Shown: positions 1 through 11,452 of the stretch, piece after piece
Position numbering within the stretch: the stretch's first letter is position 1
Layout: the number at the start of each line of letters is the position of its first letter
Assembly: GCA_030295235.1 (NCBI GenBank)
Contig: AP026151.1
Span: forward strand, 1 to 64,000
Length of the DNA stretch: 64,000 bases
Origin: Fistulifera solaris
Lineage: Eukaryota; Bacillariophyta; Bacillariophyceae; Naviculales; Stauroneidaceae
Direction of reading: 5' to 3'
Program-made: the position numbers and the translations under genes
Notes under the pieces: model-generated
Databases searched by the model: none
Told to the model about the DNA's origin: nothing
Seen by the model: the letters and a program-made list of their open reading frames with translations, nothing else

Positions 1-150
1 TCTAACCCTAACCCTAACCCTAACTAACCCTAACCCTAACCCTAACCCTAACCCTAACCCTAACCCTAACCCTAACCCTAACCCTAACCCTAACCCTAAC
101 CCTAACCCTAACCCTAACCCTAACCCTAACCCTAACCCTAACCCTAACCC
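1..150. repeat. Telomere, (CCCTAA)n array
   Basis: About 24 head-to-tail CCCTAA units, so the TTAGGG strand is the minus strand and runs off the left edge. One unit near base 24 is shortened (CTAACTAACC). The array ends sharply at base 150 and is followed by unique sequence. The window therefore starts at a chromosome end. Confidence 0.98.
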
Positions 151-857
151 TTCTCTTTCATGATGTCGTCAGTTGCAGCAGAATGTAAGACATTTGACGC
201 TAGATATCTGTGATTTCTCTTTGTAAAGTATCTACTTGTTGACTAAGCGCATCAACTACATCTTTCATTTAATGTACTGAGCAATTAGAGATGTTTTCGC
301 ATCATTACGGCACTTTTGATCTAGAACTATATTGACGAGGAAAAATGTGAGATAAACTCGAGTCAAAACGCCACGATCAAAGCCATCTTGAACTCCGTTC
401 ACGTAAGCTGTTAGTTTCCAGTCAATAGATTAAGGCATTAACAAGGTGATACCGCAATAATATTGACAAAATATTGAGGAAAACCTAATGCCTCGCAATA
501 GCAAAAATTCATCTAAAAAGTGACCCGCTCGGTTTTCATAGACCCGCCAGTACGGATGATGTACAGTTGTTCTAAAAAGAGCAATTGGAAATAGCAATCT
601 GATTTGCTGGAGCAATTGGAAGTATGATTCTGATTGGTCAAAGCAATTGACCTCTTGGATATTATGTCGCTGTGGTATGAAATTCCCCTATGTAATCCCG
701 ACGATGGACAATGCAAATGGGTCCACCAGCATGGTTGCTGCTTTTTCTCCTTCGTCCATCCGATCCTTTCCAACCGACACCGACGACAATGCGCGATTTT
801 GTCAATGCTCTTGTCTGTTTGATTCTTTTCGAATAAGCAAAGTGATAGACACGAAGA
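151..857. other. Subtelomeric spacer, no gene seen
   Basis: There is no convincing coding sequence on either strand. The short element AGCAATTGGAA recurs around 580-650. The right end is presumably the promoter and 5' leader of the plastid DHDPS gene. Confidence 0.6.
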
Positions 858-2078
858 ATGACTTTCTCACGCATTGTTTCTTTTGCGACGGTAATTGCTT
901 TTGCTGCAATCACATCGAGCCGCGGTAAGTGAAAGGAATCGACGGAGGCCATGATCGCTCACCGCTTGAGATTCCGTTAACTACTACTTCTTGCTAATGC
1001 CTTATTACAGCCTTTACTTCAATACCAACAAGTAGGCGGATACAGAGTCCTCAACTGTCGAGTACAGCGTCGAACAATGAGCAGGTGAGATCTTAGTTCG
1101 AAGCCGTTGTAAATAAATGTTTCGATTATTGATCGACTAATTCAATTTTAAACGACCGCTTGCCTTTTCTAACATCTCGTTGTTCAGATACCTCTCAACA
1201 AAGGATCTACCGTTGCAATGGTCACGCCGATGTCAGAAAAGGGAGACATCGACTACGATGCGACCCGAAACTTATTGCAATGGCACATCGATCAAGGCAC
1301 CGATAATTTATGTATTTTAGGGACGACGGGAGAAGCGAGTGTGCTAAGTGCAAAAGAAAGAACCCGCGCTGAGATTGGCAGTCGAGGTATGTAAAGGAAA
1401 AATTCCTATCATTGCCGGCGTCGGCACTATTGATCCGCAAAAGGTGAAAGATATGACGCTGGAGGCAATGGATTTGGGATGCGATGCAGGATTGCTGGTC
1501 TCGCCATACTACGTCAAACCACCGCAGCGTGGCTTGTTGAAGCATTTTACGTCAATCGCGGATATAGGTCTGCCAATTGTGTTGTATAATGTCCCCGGAC
1601 GAACCGCCGTCGACATTTCCGACGAAACAATTGCGATGGCAGCTGAACACGACAACATAATTGCAGTCAAGGATGCAACTGGCAAAGTCGAACGCTTAGC
1701 TAGTTTAAAAGTTGAACTAGAAAAGCGTGGCGTTGCGAATTTTCTTACTTACTCGGGTGATGATGCGACAACTTTGGAGTTTGTGCGGTTAGGGGAGATG
1801 GTGGTATCTCTGTAACCGCGAATTGCGCTCCTCGACTGATGCATGAAATGATTATGGCTGCACAAATCGGCGATCTGGAACGCGCGACTCTCTTGAACCG
1901 ACAGTTGCAGCCTTTACATGACAATTTATTCTGCGAAGCGAATCCGATCCCCGCGAAATATGCCATTTTCCGGATGGGTAAAGCTACTTCGCCGTTTTGC
2001 CGTCCGCCTTTGGACGCATTGGATCCATTGCTGTACGGCAAAGTCGATGAAGCACTTCACCATGCCGGTGTCTTGTAG
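858..2078 (+). CDS. dapA: Dihydrodipicolinate synthase, plastid-targeted, three exons, two apparent frameshifts
   Basis: Class I aldolase of lysine synthesis that condenses pyruvate with aspartate semialdehyde. I place exons at 858-924, 1011-1084 and 1188-2078, with GT-AG introns of 86 and 103 bp. The joined exons total 1032 nt (343 aa). The first 22 residues are a signal peptide (MTFSRIVSFATVIAFAAITS); the exon 1/2 junction creates SSRAFTS, the A/F cleavage motif of diatom plastid preproteins, then a Ser/Thr/Arg-rich transit peptide. The mature part has GTTGEAS, PIIAGVG, SPYYVKPPQ, YNVPGR, the Schiff-base lysine in AVKDATG, YSGDD, and NPIPAKYA near the C-terminus. Reading frame slips one base near 1368 (one extra base) and in the G-run at about 1793-1796 (one missing). 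The two offset each other in length. The conserved sequence on both sides suggests consensus errors or very recent damage. Confidence 0.9.
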
Positions 2079-2707
2079 ACCAACAGGCTGCAAAAGGCTG
2101 CAATACGGGTACCTGTAGGCAAAATAATGATTGAGTCTGTGTATGCCGGATTTCTAGAGAGTCATTGCTCCTTCCTTACTTGTTCGAGATAGACGCTTAT
2201 GATAAGAGAAATGCTTGTGATTTCTTTTTAAAAAATTTTACTTGGAATAATTTGACGGTGGCGTCATAGTCATGATAAAGAAACTATTCCGTATCATTAT
2301 TTTTTGCATGGAAACTTAAAGCTTGTAACGAGTCACGAGTACGAGTAGAGGACAGACGACAGACCCATTCTCAATCTACAATATAGAGTCTCCAGTTTGG
2401 CGAATAGTCAATCACACATCGTACTTCCAGTGATATACTCGGAAAGGTTACTTATTTATAATGGCGCCGTAGCGGTTTCAAAATTGCAAGATATCTATAT
2501 TTGCGTTTCGCTGATTAGTACGTAGTAGCCACTAAAGCCACACGCTATGCATTTGAAAGTTGCAAAAAAAAACGCGGAAGAGACTCGAGACCGAGAACAC
2601 CAAGTAGAGCAGTCACGGCCATCATTATTATCCCCATAACAATTAAAGCAAACTGTTTTCATCAAAGGCATAACGAATCAACACTTACTTAGGAGGAGCA
2701 GAGAAAA
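2079..2707. other. Intergenic spacer
   Basis: No coding sequence seen. A purine-rich AGGAGGAGCAGAGAAAA leader lies immediately before the next start codon. Confidence 0.6.
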
Positions 2708-4716
2708 ATGAAGATCGCGATAGCAGTAATTTTGTCAGCGTTTGCGTTGGAAACACAGGCTGCATTTGTGAGCCCAACACGAAAGGCGCATAGGGCAACG
2801 TTTGCTCTTTTCAGTGAGAACGACGACGGAAAGGAAGGACCATGGCTATCTGGGGAGGTTGATGGGAATGGACATATCATCGACGGAAACTTACAGGCTA
2901 AGTTTCGAAAGATGCAGCTGAATTACGAGTCGGATTGTCAGCCAACATGGAAGCGTGCTCCTAATCCGCCCAAAACCACAGCTGACTTTCTGCAGCATTT
3001 GGAGACTGTCAGAATCGGCGAGGAGGTTGGAAAGCCTACGAAGAAAAACCCATTTGGTACTTACGAAAGCCGGTGTCGTCGTGGATAACTGAAACTCCAC
3101 GTCGACCTTTGAAGGTGATATTTTGGCGCATCAAACTGCACCAGCCCCGAGTGCCTCCAATTCCGCTCCGATTGACGTTCGCACTAAAATGGCTCCACAG
3201 CATCCCCCATCGTTTTCTCCATGGATTGACCACACACCGCGAAAGCCATTGGCGGGCGATTTCTCCGTCCACGAGTATGATATGGAGGAAAAGAAGCGCA
3301 ATTTACCACCGTCTCGGGCAGAACAAAGTAAAGAGTTGAAGCTCCCGATCCATGACCAGGCTTCTTCTTTAGATCTGAATCCTTCGGCATCCGTACCATT
3401 GGCACCGCTACCATTGAAGCGACCTGGCTCGACTTCCCGATTCAGCCCGGAATACCATAGTGGTCACCACCCTTCGTGGTTCCATTTTTCCACATCCGAT
3501 GCTCTCATCGGAGGATCGACTTTGAAGAGAATCCGCATTACAGAACAATCACCCTTTTATTTCGGTCAGTCGTCAAATGCGAGCGCTAAGCCTGTTACAG
3601 ACGAGCAAGAGATAGCCAGCGGACCGTCAACTTTCGTAGACGCAGAGTTTGAAGAGGATGAGCTAGCCTCAGAAGTAACGAGATTGAGAGAAATGGCATT
3701 GGAAGCAGCCGAATCTGCGCGTGTAGCCGAATTGGAAGCTGCGGAAAAATCACAACAAGCCAGAAAAGCATCCGAGGAAGCTCGATTAGCGGAACTTCAT
3801 GCGGTTGAAAAAGCTGTTGCAGCGAGAGATGCAGCACAGACAGCCCGACTTGCTTTGGAGAATCTAAGAAAAGTTCGCGAGGAAGAGGCTGCCCGCCTTG
3901 CGGAGGAAGCTCGATTGGAAGCTTTGCGTGAAAAGGAAGAGCAAGCAAGACTAGAGGCCTTAGAGAAAAAGCGTGAGCTTGCCCAACAAGAGGAAATCGC
4001 CCGTGAAATGAAACGGAAACAGGACGAACTTTTACAACTTCAAGAGGAGCGCGCTAGGAAGGGGGAAGAGATTGCTGCTAAAGTTAAAAAGGAGCAGCAG
4101 GCGCTTTTGAATGGTCAACGCGAGCGCACGATACAAGAGAAAAGCGCTCGGATATTTGAGGAGGAGCAGGAAACGGAGCTGAACGTGCAAAATGAACTAA
4201 TCAATGAGCAGGATATTGATGAACGAACAGACAATAAACAAAGCTCATCTGAGCTGGAAGGAACAACGTGCAGACATTAAAAGTGAAGTAGAGGCGGCTA
4301 GGTTGCGTGAAGAGTTCCGCATAGCGCAGATTGCAAAACAGAAGATGGAAACCGAAAAAGAACAGAAGAGTAGTCTCGCTCCCTTAAGTGCCGAAAAGAT
4401 TCAGACGTCGACAATACAAAATGATCATGAGGAGGTAGAAAGACTGCTTGCTTTGGCCATAGATAAGCAAAAGGAGTTGTTTAACCGGTCGAATGATGTG
4501 GAGTCGGTTACAATTAACGGAAGCTCGACGAAGAGAGACTATCAACGCAACATGAAAAATTCGTTTCGACGGGATGAGCGGACGTCCGGCGATGATAAGG
4601 AAAATTCGACGCGAGACGACAAGTCTCCAGAAACAAGCTCAAGCCAGGATATTTCTGAAGAAGAAGAAGAAGAAGAAGTATTACGGTCTAAAATTGATAG
4701 TACTATGGGACACTGA
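2708..4716 (+). CDS. Plastid-targeted (predicted) coiled-coil protein, apparent frameshifts
   Basis: Not a family I recognise. The protein begins with a signal peptide (MKIAIAVILSAFALETQA) followed directly by AFVSPTRKAHR, a textbook diatom A/F plastid cleavage site plus basic transit peptide. Two related short repeats follow, SSWITETPRRPL and SPWIDHTPRKPLAGDF (W-I-x2-TPR-x-PL), near 3075-3265. From about 3640 to 4400 the protein is almost entirely Glu/Ala/Arg/Lys heptads, a long coiled coil, and it ends in an acidic tail encoded by GAA repeats near 4660-4680. The frame moves three times (about 3065-3080, 3110 and 4260). Each time the next frame continues the same composition, so I treat it as one gene of about 660 aa. 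The downstream neighbour has the same plan, which suggests an old tandem pair. Function unknown; a structural role in the plastid is only a guess. Confidence 0.65.
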
Positions 4717-5477
4717 AATGATTCCGAGGGAAACTCCAAGGTGAAAAGCAAATAATTGCGCTGCGAAAATTGAAGCTTCGGTAACTAAACAAATGAAGAC
4801 GGTAGTGATTATTATTATCCCGCAAAAATTGCTACCAAGCTTCGAAGCCTTTCCGTGTCGTTACTGATGATTTCCACGAGTGAAGACATTGCCGTGCAAA
4901 AAAGTTACTGTAATCAATAGACAATATGTTTGGAAATCTAACTTCACTTTGTAGAACTCACAAACATAGATCGACACGGCAATCTGCGAAGCAGGATGGT
5001 GTAGGTGCTTTTGTATCCACTTCTTTTGCTTGTTAAGGTACATTTTACATGCAGGAGGAGCATTGTGCTCTTGATTCTTGATTATCAACAGAGATAAGAA
5101 AATAAGAGCACGCTAAATTCTCAATTTTATTTTATTTTATTTACTGTACCGGTACGATGTACGAGTTCCGCTTAATGGACCGGTACGACATTTCCCGTTA
5201 TACGTGACACGTAAGCATTGCATTGGGAAAGATCGGACTTTCCGTAGAAAATGTACGAGAGATCGCCGCATCGAAACCAATGCAACAGTGCGAGCGAATA
5301 GGGGCGAACATATGCCTCCCCCGCTCCAGAACGTATTATTTTGTTGTTTTGCAAAGATCAGTGTCATCTCTTTCTATTTCAGTTATACTTCACATTTGAA
5401 CAGTTCCAATAACATTGTGTTTGTTATTGTAAGACGACGACAAGAGGTTTGAAATAGGAATCGAAGCATTATCGATC
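4717..5477. other. Intergenic spacer
   Basis: No gene recognised. It contains two ACCGGTAC palindromic patches (5148-5155 and about 5180) and AT-rich stretches. It probably holds the terminator of the upstream gene and the promoter of the next. Confidence 0.5.
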
Positions 5478-8400
5478 ATGAAGTCTCCGTTGAAACACTC
5501 CCTTTCCGTTTTGCTTCTTTCGGAAACGTTTCTCGCTTCGAATGCTCTGTCATCAAATTTCAACGGCAGATCACAAAAGTCAGAATTTGATGCGTCAAAG
5601 GGTGCTACAGGAAAGAGCTCGAATGATTTACCAATTCCTTCTAAATCAGGGCTTCCTTCTCGTACGAACGGCTGGTCGACGACTCCTCATGTCATAGGCC
5701 CAGATCAATGGTTAAACAGCGTCTCTTTGTCAAGAAGTCCCAATTACTTTCCACAATCATGGTCAGGGCCGACTAACGGAAGGAGTAGCGGTTTCTCTCA
5801 AAAAGGAGGCAATAATAGCCTTTTTTCGCAGCCTTCAACTACTGCTTCGGAGCCACCTGCATCAAATGGTTTGATGTCTAACGGACAGTCCCCAATAACG
5901 GCTAGTCAGCTTTCGGAAGAAAAATCCCAAAAACCTGTCTCTTCAACAACATCATGGACGCAAGCTTCGATTTCAAACGGCGCGATGCAAGCGGATGTCA
6001 TCAAGAAAGTTGGACTGTACGACTATCAGACTTCGAATCCTTGGAGTAGCGCGGAAGCTCAAGCAGCCCGCATGGCCGAACAGGCTAGAAATGCCAGACT
6101 TTTAGCAGAGGAAAACGTACGTAGATTGAAAGCAGAGGCCGAAGCGGAGGCTAAGCGGTTGGAAGAACAACAAAAGCGTAAAGCTGCTGCGGAAGAGGAA
6201 GCTAGAGCAAGAAAAGCTGCCGAAGAGATAAAAAGGCAACGTATCGCTGCTGAAGAGGAAAAAGTTAGACTTCGGAAGGCGGCTGAGGAAGAGGAGAGGA
6301 GACGTATTGCCATTGAAGAGGAAGCTAGAGCACGAAAAGCCGCTGAAGAGACAGAAAGGCAACGTATCGCTGCTGAAGAGGAAAAAGCTAGACGTCGGAA
6401 GGCGGCTGAGGAAGAGGAAGCAAGAGCTCGAAAAGCTGTTGAAGAGCAAGAAAAGCAACGTATCGCTGCCGAAGAGGAAAAGGCTCGACTTCGTAAAGCG
6501 GCTGAAGAAGAGGAGATGCAACGAATCGCTGTCGCTGAAGAAAAATCTCGACCTCTTAAAATTTCCGCCGAAGAGGAAGCTAGAGCACGAAAAGCTGTCG
6601 AAGAGAAAGAGAAGCAACGTAGTGCTGTTGTACAGGAAGAAGCTCGACTTCGCAAAGCAGCCGAAGAAGAGGAAGCTAGAACACGAAAAGCGGCCACCGA
6701 GGAGGAAGCTAGAGCACGAATGGCCACTGAAGAAATGGAGCGACAAGGAGTCGCCGAGGTGGAAGAAGAAGTTCGATTGATCAAACTTGGAGCAGAAGAG
6801 GAGGCTCAAGCTCGTGATTCTGCAGCAAAGGAAGAAGAAATGCGTCTTATTGCTGCTGCAGAAGAGCAGTGGCGAAAGCGTGTCGCAGCTGATAAAGAAG
6901 AAAAGCGTCGGTTACAGGTCCAGGCGGAAGCTGAAGCAATCCAGCAAATGGCTGAAAAGCTAGACTCGCCCGCCTTGCAGCCGAGGAAAATGTCCGCCGA
7001 CTTAAGGTTGAGGCCGAAGCGGAAGCTGCTCGTCTTTCCGCAAAACAGCGTTCGTCTAAGAACGGTTCCCTCATAAATTCTCACCATAGCGTCGATGCAG
7101 AAGACGAAACAGTACAGAGTTGGGAAGCGTCACCTAAGGAAGAAGAAAAAGGGCGAAATGTTGAGGAAGCATGCCGAAGAATTCCGGTTGCAGCTGAAAA
7201 TGAAGCGCATCGCTCGCAGGCTCAAACGGAAGCTGAAGCAATACGAATGGCCGAAAAAGTTAGAAATGCTCGTCTTAGAGCTGAAGACAATTTACGTAGA
7301 TTGAAGGTTGAAATTAAGGCAGACAGTGCTCATGTGGAACAGCAATGCAAGAGCGAAGCTAATTTAGTGTCGACGGAACGAACTGCTTCGGACAATTCAA
7401 TTCGTTTGCTAAAACATAAATCACCGTCGAACAAGCAGCCAAGAGAGGCCCGTAGTAAACTAACAAGCCTTCGACCAAGACCAAAAGGTTTTTCGGTACT
7501 CAATGAGAATAAAAAGAAGACACCTAAAGAGAAGACGCATTTACGTGTAACGGAGCAGCGGTCGCAATCCACCATTACAGGGTTAAGTTCTGAAACAAAA
7601 CTTGAAAGCGATTCCAAGGAGGTAGAGGAGCAATTGACGCTAGAGAAAGCGGAGAAATTCCACTCGGGGGCTATTGATGCAGCAAAGCACGATGAATCTA
7701 CCAGACGAGCATTGCTGCGGTCCCGCTTATCCGACGAAGCCAAAAGGAGAGAAATTTTCAGGCAGCAAAAAGTGGAGAAGGTCAAAGCCGCGAAAGCCCG
7801 TGCAACAGAGGCCACTAGACGAGGATTGTTGCAATTTCGCTTATCCGACGAAGCCAGAAGAAGAGAGATTTTCAGGCGACAGGAGGAGGCGAGGGTGAAA
7901 GCAGAAAAAGCCCGTGAAGAGGAGGAAACAAGGCTGGCAGCTATTGCGACAGCAAACCACGACGAGTCGACCAGGCGAGGATTGTTGCAGTTCCGCTTAT
8001 CCGACGAAAGCAAAAGGAGAGAGATCGCCAGACAACAGGAAGAGGAGAGAGTGAAAGCAGAAAAGGCCCGTGCAGAGGAGGAAGCAAGGCTGGCAGCTAT
8101 TACTGCGGCAAAGCGCGATGAAGCCACCAGGCGAGGATTGTTGCAGTTCCGCTTATTCGACGAAAGCAAAAGGAGAGAGATCGCCAGACAACAGGAAGAG
8201 GAGAGAGTGAAAGCAGAAAAGGCCCGTGCAGAGGAGGGAAGCAAGGCTGGCAGCTATTACTGCGGCAAAGCGCGATGAAGCCACCAGGCGAGGATTGTTG
8301 CAGTTCCGCTTATCCGACGAAGGCAAAAGGAGAGAGATCGCCAGACAACAGGAAGAGGAGAGAGTGAAAGCAGAAAAGGCCCGTGCAGAGGAGGAAGCAA

Positions 8401-10485
8401 GGCTGGCAGCTATTACTGCGGCAAAGCACGATGAAGCCACCAGGCGAGGATTGTTGCAGTTCCGCTTATTCGACGAAAGCAAAAGGAGAGAGATCGCCAG
8501 ACAACAGGAAGAGGAGCGAGAAAGAGTAGAGACGGATCGTTTACGAGAAATAGCTCGCTTGGAAGCAATTGCACAGTTTGAAGAGAAGCGACGACTTGCT
8601 GAGCAAGCTCGAAAAGAAGACGAGGCTCGAATGGTCGCGATAGCAAGGCAGCAAGAAATTGAGCGGAGTAAGCAGCTTGCCCGCGAAAGGGAGCTTGCGA
8701 GACTTCCTTTGCTCGCAAGGCTAGAACTAGACACGCAGATGACCCTACGTCCTGCGGATAGTCCCTGGCCGACATCGACTGTGGTTGGGAGCGATGAGAG
8801 GGCTAATGGTAGCAACAGAAATGTCAATCAAACCGATCCTTCTCCTCTTGTCGGTATTCTTAATGTTACTGATGGGGCCGGTACGCAATCCTCATCTTCC
8901 TCCGTGCAGCAACCTAATCCACATTCTATTGGAGCTGATGTCACGAGCAGACAGTTTTCCAAATCCGTCTACGAAAGCATGGAGCGAGGTAATGTGAAGC
9001 GCGGTAGCTTACTCTCAAAGTCGAGATCAAGTCCAAAGAGAAAAGTAGAGCAACTTTCGCAATCGGGACGTGGGTTTTCTAAAAGATTCGAAATCCAAGT
9101 TAAAATCGAAGCGAGCTGCTACGTTCAAAAATGACCCCAAGAAAGTTGATGCACAACCGACAAAGAATGCGGCCGATCTTGAACCATTTTCTCCTGCAAA
9201 TAGTGAAGAAATTAGTCGCCAAGATTTGCCACGAGATAGATTGCTAAACGGTTCCAACGCCACACGAACAGGGCTCATCGATCAAGAGGCAATTACGGAA
9301 GCTTCCGACTCTGCTCCCAATAGCGGAAATGGCTTGATCCCGTCAGTTACAAAGCGCGGAGAGGCGACGCGCCGAGGTTTGCTGCAGCATCGACTGTCGA
9401 ACGAAGCCAGCAATAAGCGAGCTGCTCAAAAGATCGAGGAAGCATTCACTGAGATTAGAGATGGCTTGGACACAAACGCAATTAGTCAGACTCGCGATGA
9501 AACCGCTAAGCTTTTTTCAATCGCAAAGCGTCAAGAAGCAACCCATCGCAGTTTATTGCAGCACCGCTTGCTGATCGAGGCCAACCGAAAGCAACTGGCT
9601 CAGCAAGATATCATCGATTTAGAAAAGGGTCGCATAAATACTACTGCAATCCATTGTGCAAGCGACTTGCTTGAATCAGCTGCCAAGCGTCAAGAAGCAA
9701 CCCATCGTAGCTTGCTACAACACCGATTGATGAACGATGCGATCTCCAAGAAGTTGTCTCGGTCTGAGCCAAAGGAAGCTTCTGTAGTGGTAGCGAAAGT
9801 CCGAGTGAATTATACTGAAACACCAGATCGAGCAAATAGCGAGGGCGCAGTGACTAGTGCACACTCTCACGAATTGAACCAACGGGCCCTTTTACAGTAC
9901 CGTTTGTCTTCGAACTCACGTAATGACACTATGATCGAGGTCGAGAAAGAAACGAAAGCCAAATTGGCCGAAGAGGAAGCCCAAGCAGCTGTCGAGCTGG
10001 CAGAATCGATCTTAGCTTCCATCGACGAGACTGAAATTCCAACACGGACACGCAAAGGTGCATCGTTTGTCGGTTCCCTTCTCTCCAATATTGAAAGGTC
10101 GAAAGAAACTGGGAAGCTCACGATTGAAGTGGCACGCGGTGTATTCAACATTGTGAGTAGATTTCTAAAAGACGTTGCCAAAGATCACACGCCAACTGTC
10201 AGCGTCGTCAATAGCAACGATATTATTCTCGAAGAGAAAGAAGAAAATGCACGAATCGCTGCTGAAGCTGCGCGATTAGCGGAAGAAGCTGCTCGTTTGG
10301 AAGCAGCACGCTTGAAAAAGATCGAAGAAGCGATCGAAGCAAGAAGGAAAAAGGCCCAACTTAGCGCGGACAAGGCTGCCGTGCGCGAAGATAAGGAGAT
10401 GACCGAGCATAGCCACACAAAAAGAAAAGTGCCTTTCTTTGCAAGCCTTACGAGTGACGTAGACTCTCATCAGACTAGGTTTTAG
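5478..10485 (+). CDS. Large secretory or plastid coiled-coil repeat protein, apparent frameshifts
   Basis: Unrecognised protein of about 1,670 aa. A signal peptide (LSVLLLSETFLASNA) precedes a Ser/Gly/Asn-rich, Trp-containing region to about 6040. Next is a coiled coil of EEARARKAAEEE-type units (6050-6950). Three copies of ARxARL-x-AE(E/D)N(V/L)RRLK lie near 6090, 6965 and 7265. The following region carries ten copies of an R-x-LLQ-x-RL motif: six at 7691-8510, four of them in a 156-bp tandem repeat, and four diverged ones near 9370, 9545, 9695 and 9880. The C-terminal 150 residues are helical and charged. The frame slips near 6957 (an A-run), at 8236-8238 (one extra G relative to the adjacent repeat copy) and near 9075, with no plausible new start, so one gene is more likely than four. 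The repeated motif faintly recalls actin-binding RPEL repeats, but the defining Pro is absent. Confidence 0.65.
7961..8516 (+). repeat. 156-bp coding tandem repeat
   Basis: Near-identical units begin at 7961, 8117, 8274 and 8430; the last is partial. Unit length is 156 bp (52 codons), except for 157 between 8117 and 8274, caused by one extra G in a G-run. More diverged units start at 7691 and 7808. Each unit encodes TRRGLLQFRLSDESKRRE and a Glu/Lys/Arg linker. Confidence 0.9.
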
Positions 10486-10568
10486 AACTTAAAATGGTCT
10501 TAAGATGAGTTTTTTTCATTACCTGGTTTACATCCAAAATCACGCTGCGCAAATGAAATTGCAGCTTT

Positions 10569-11452
10569 TCAAACCTCTAACTGTGACTCGAGCGGCGTTT
10601 CTTGTCCTCTATACTCCTCTTTCTTGATGCGGATCGATTTCGTACCATATGAAGGCGTGGTGTCGTCAAAAACTGGCACATGATCTTCCTCTGTGGGAGA
10701 AAGTGGTGCTACAATATCTTCTAATACAACATTTTCACTGCTCGTCGCGTCGGCAGAGGGTAAGGAAGTTTCATTCACAGAGGAACTTAAATTCAAATGA
10801 GGGAAACCCATGGCTCGTACTCGCGCCTCTCCCAAGACTTCCATGGCGGCAGCGCGCAACTCAGAGGCGGTAAAAGTTCTCGCCGACAATACGGGCATTC
10901 GTCGTGTTTGGTTAGCCACTCCATGCAGCACGAATAGTGGAATGTATGCTGGCAAGTAGTTCCTTTCAGAATGTGCACACCAGGTTCGTAGGGTAGGAGG
11001 CAAATACAACACGCCCGATCATGCTGCAAGTCCGTCAAAGGGTCTTCAGCGGTTTCTGCTAAGGAAGCTACCGGTAGTGGCGTTTCATCGGGTTGCCAGC
11101 AAAGCGAGGAAGGAAAGATTCGAACAAGAAGCTTTGCTCGTTCGCTCAAAGTTAATCCAAATAGTTGCGCCTTTCGACTCACCAGCCCCTGATCCATCTC
11201 TTCTGGCTCATATACACAGCAACAGCAACAGCGATCCATGAAATGATTTAATACATAAGTCGCCACTATGAATACACTTAATAAAAAGAAACCCCAAAGG
11301 AGAAGAAGCCCATATTCGCGTGCTTTTTCCTTTGACGTTCGAGTCTCTTCTTCCGTTTGCAGTGCTCGAAGATTTCTATGCAAAGCACCTTCAGCGATCT
11401 GAAGGATCCAAAAGAAGAGGAGAATCACTTGAGGTCGATAATGTACGCTCAT
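10569..11452 (-). CDS. Membrane-anchored RING-H2 protein (probable E3 ubiquitin ligase), one apparent frameshift
   Basis: Predicted E3 ligase at a membrane. The N-terminus has a hydrophobic segment (LLFFWILQIAEGA), then LLLLWGFFLLSVFIVATYVL as a transmembrane helix near residues 50-70, followed by a CCCCC run that could be palmitoylated. The RING-H2 is complete: CCIC, then CQHTFHYSCC, then CPYC, in C3H2C3 order. After the RING the frame changes at an A-run on the plus strand (10872-10875). The paralogue at 48221-49090 reads through the same point as CRQELFTADEWRAAA, and here one added base would give CRREL-F-TASELRAAA. The C-terminal tail is acidic. It is transcribed divergently from the heat-shock factor across a 1-kb spacer that holds a large ACGT palindrome. 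Confidence 0.8.

Noticed and set aside
6059-6809. Long Ser/Phe-rich open frames on the minus strand
   Set aside because: They are mirror images of the Glu/Ala/Arg-rich repeats of the plus-strand coiled-coil gene.
7961-8516. CRISPR-like periodicity
   Set aside because: The 156-bp period is a coding tandem repeat without unique spacers.
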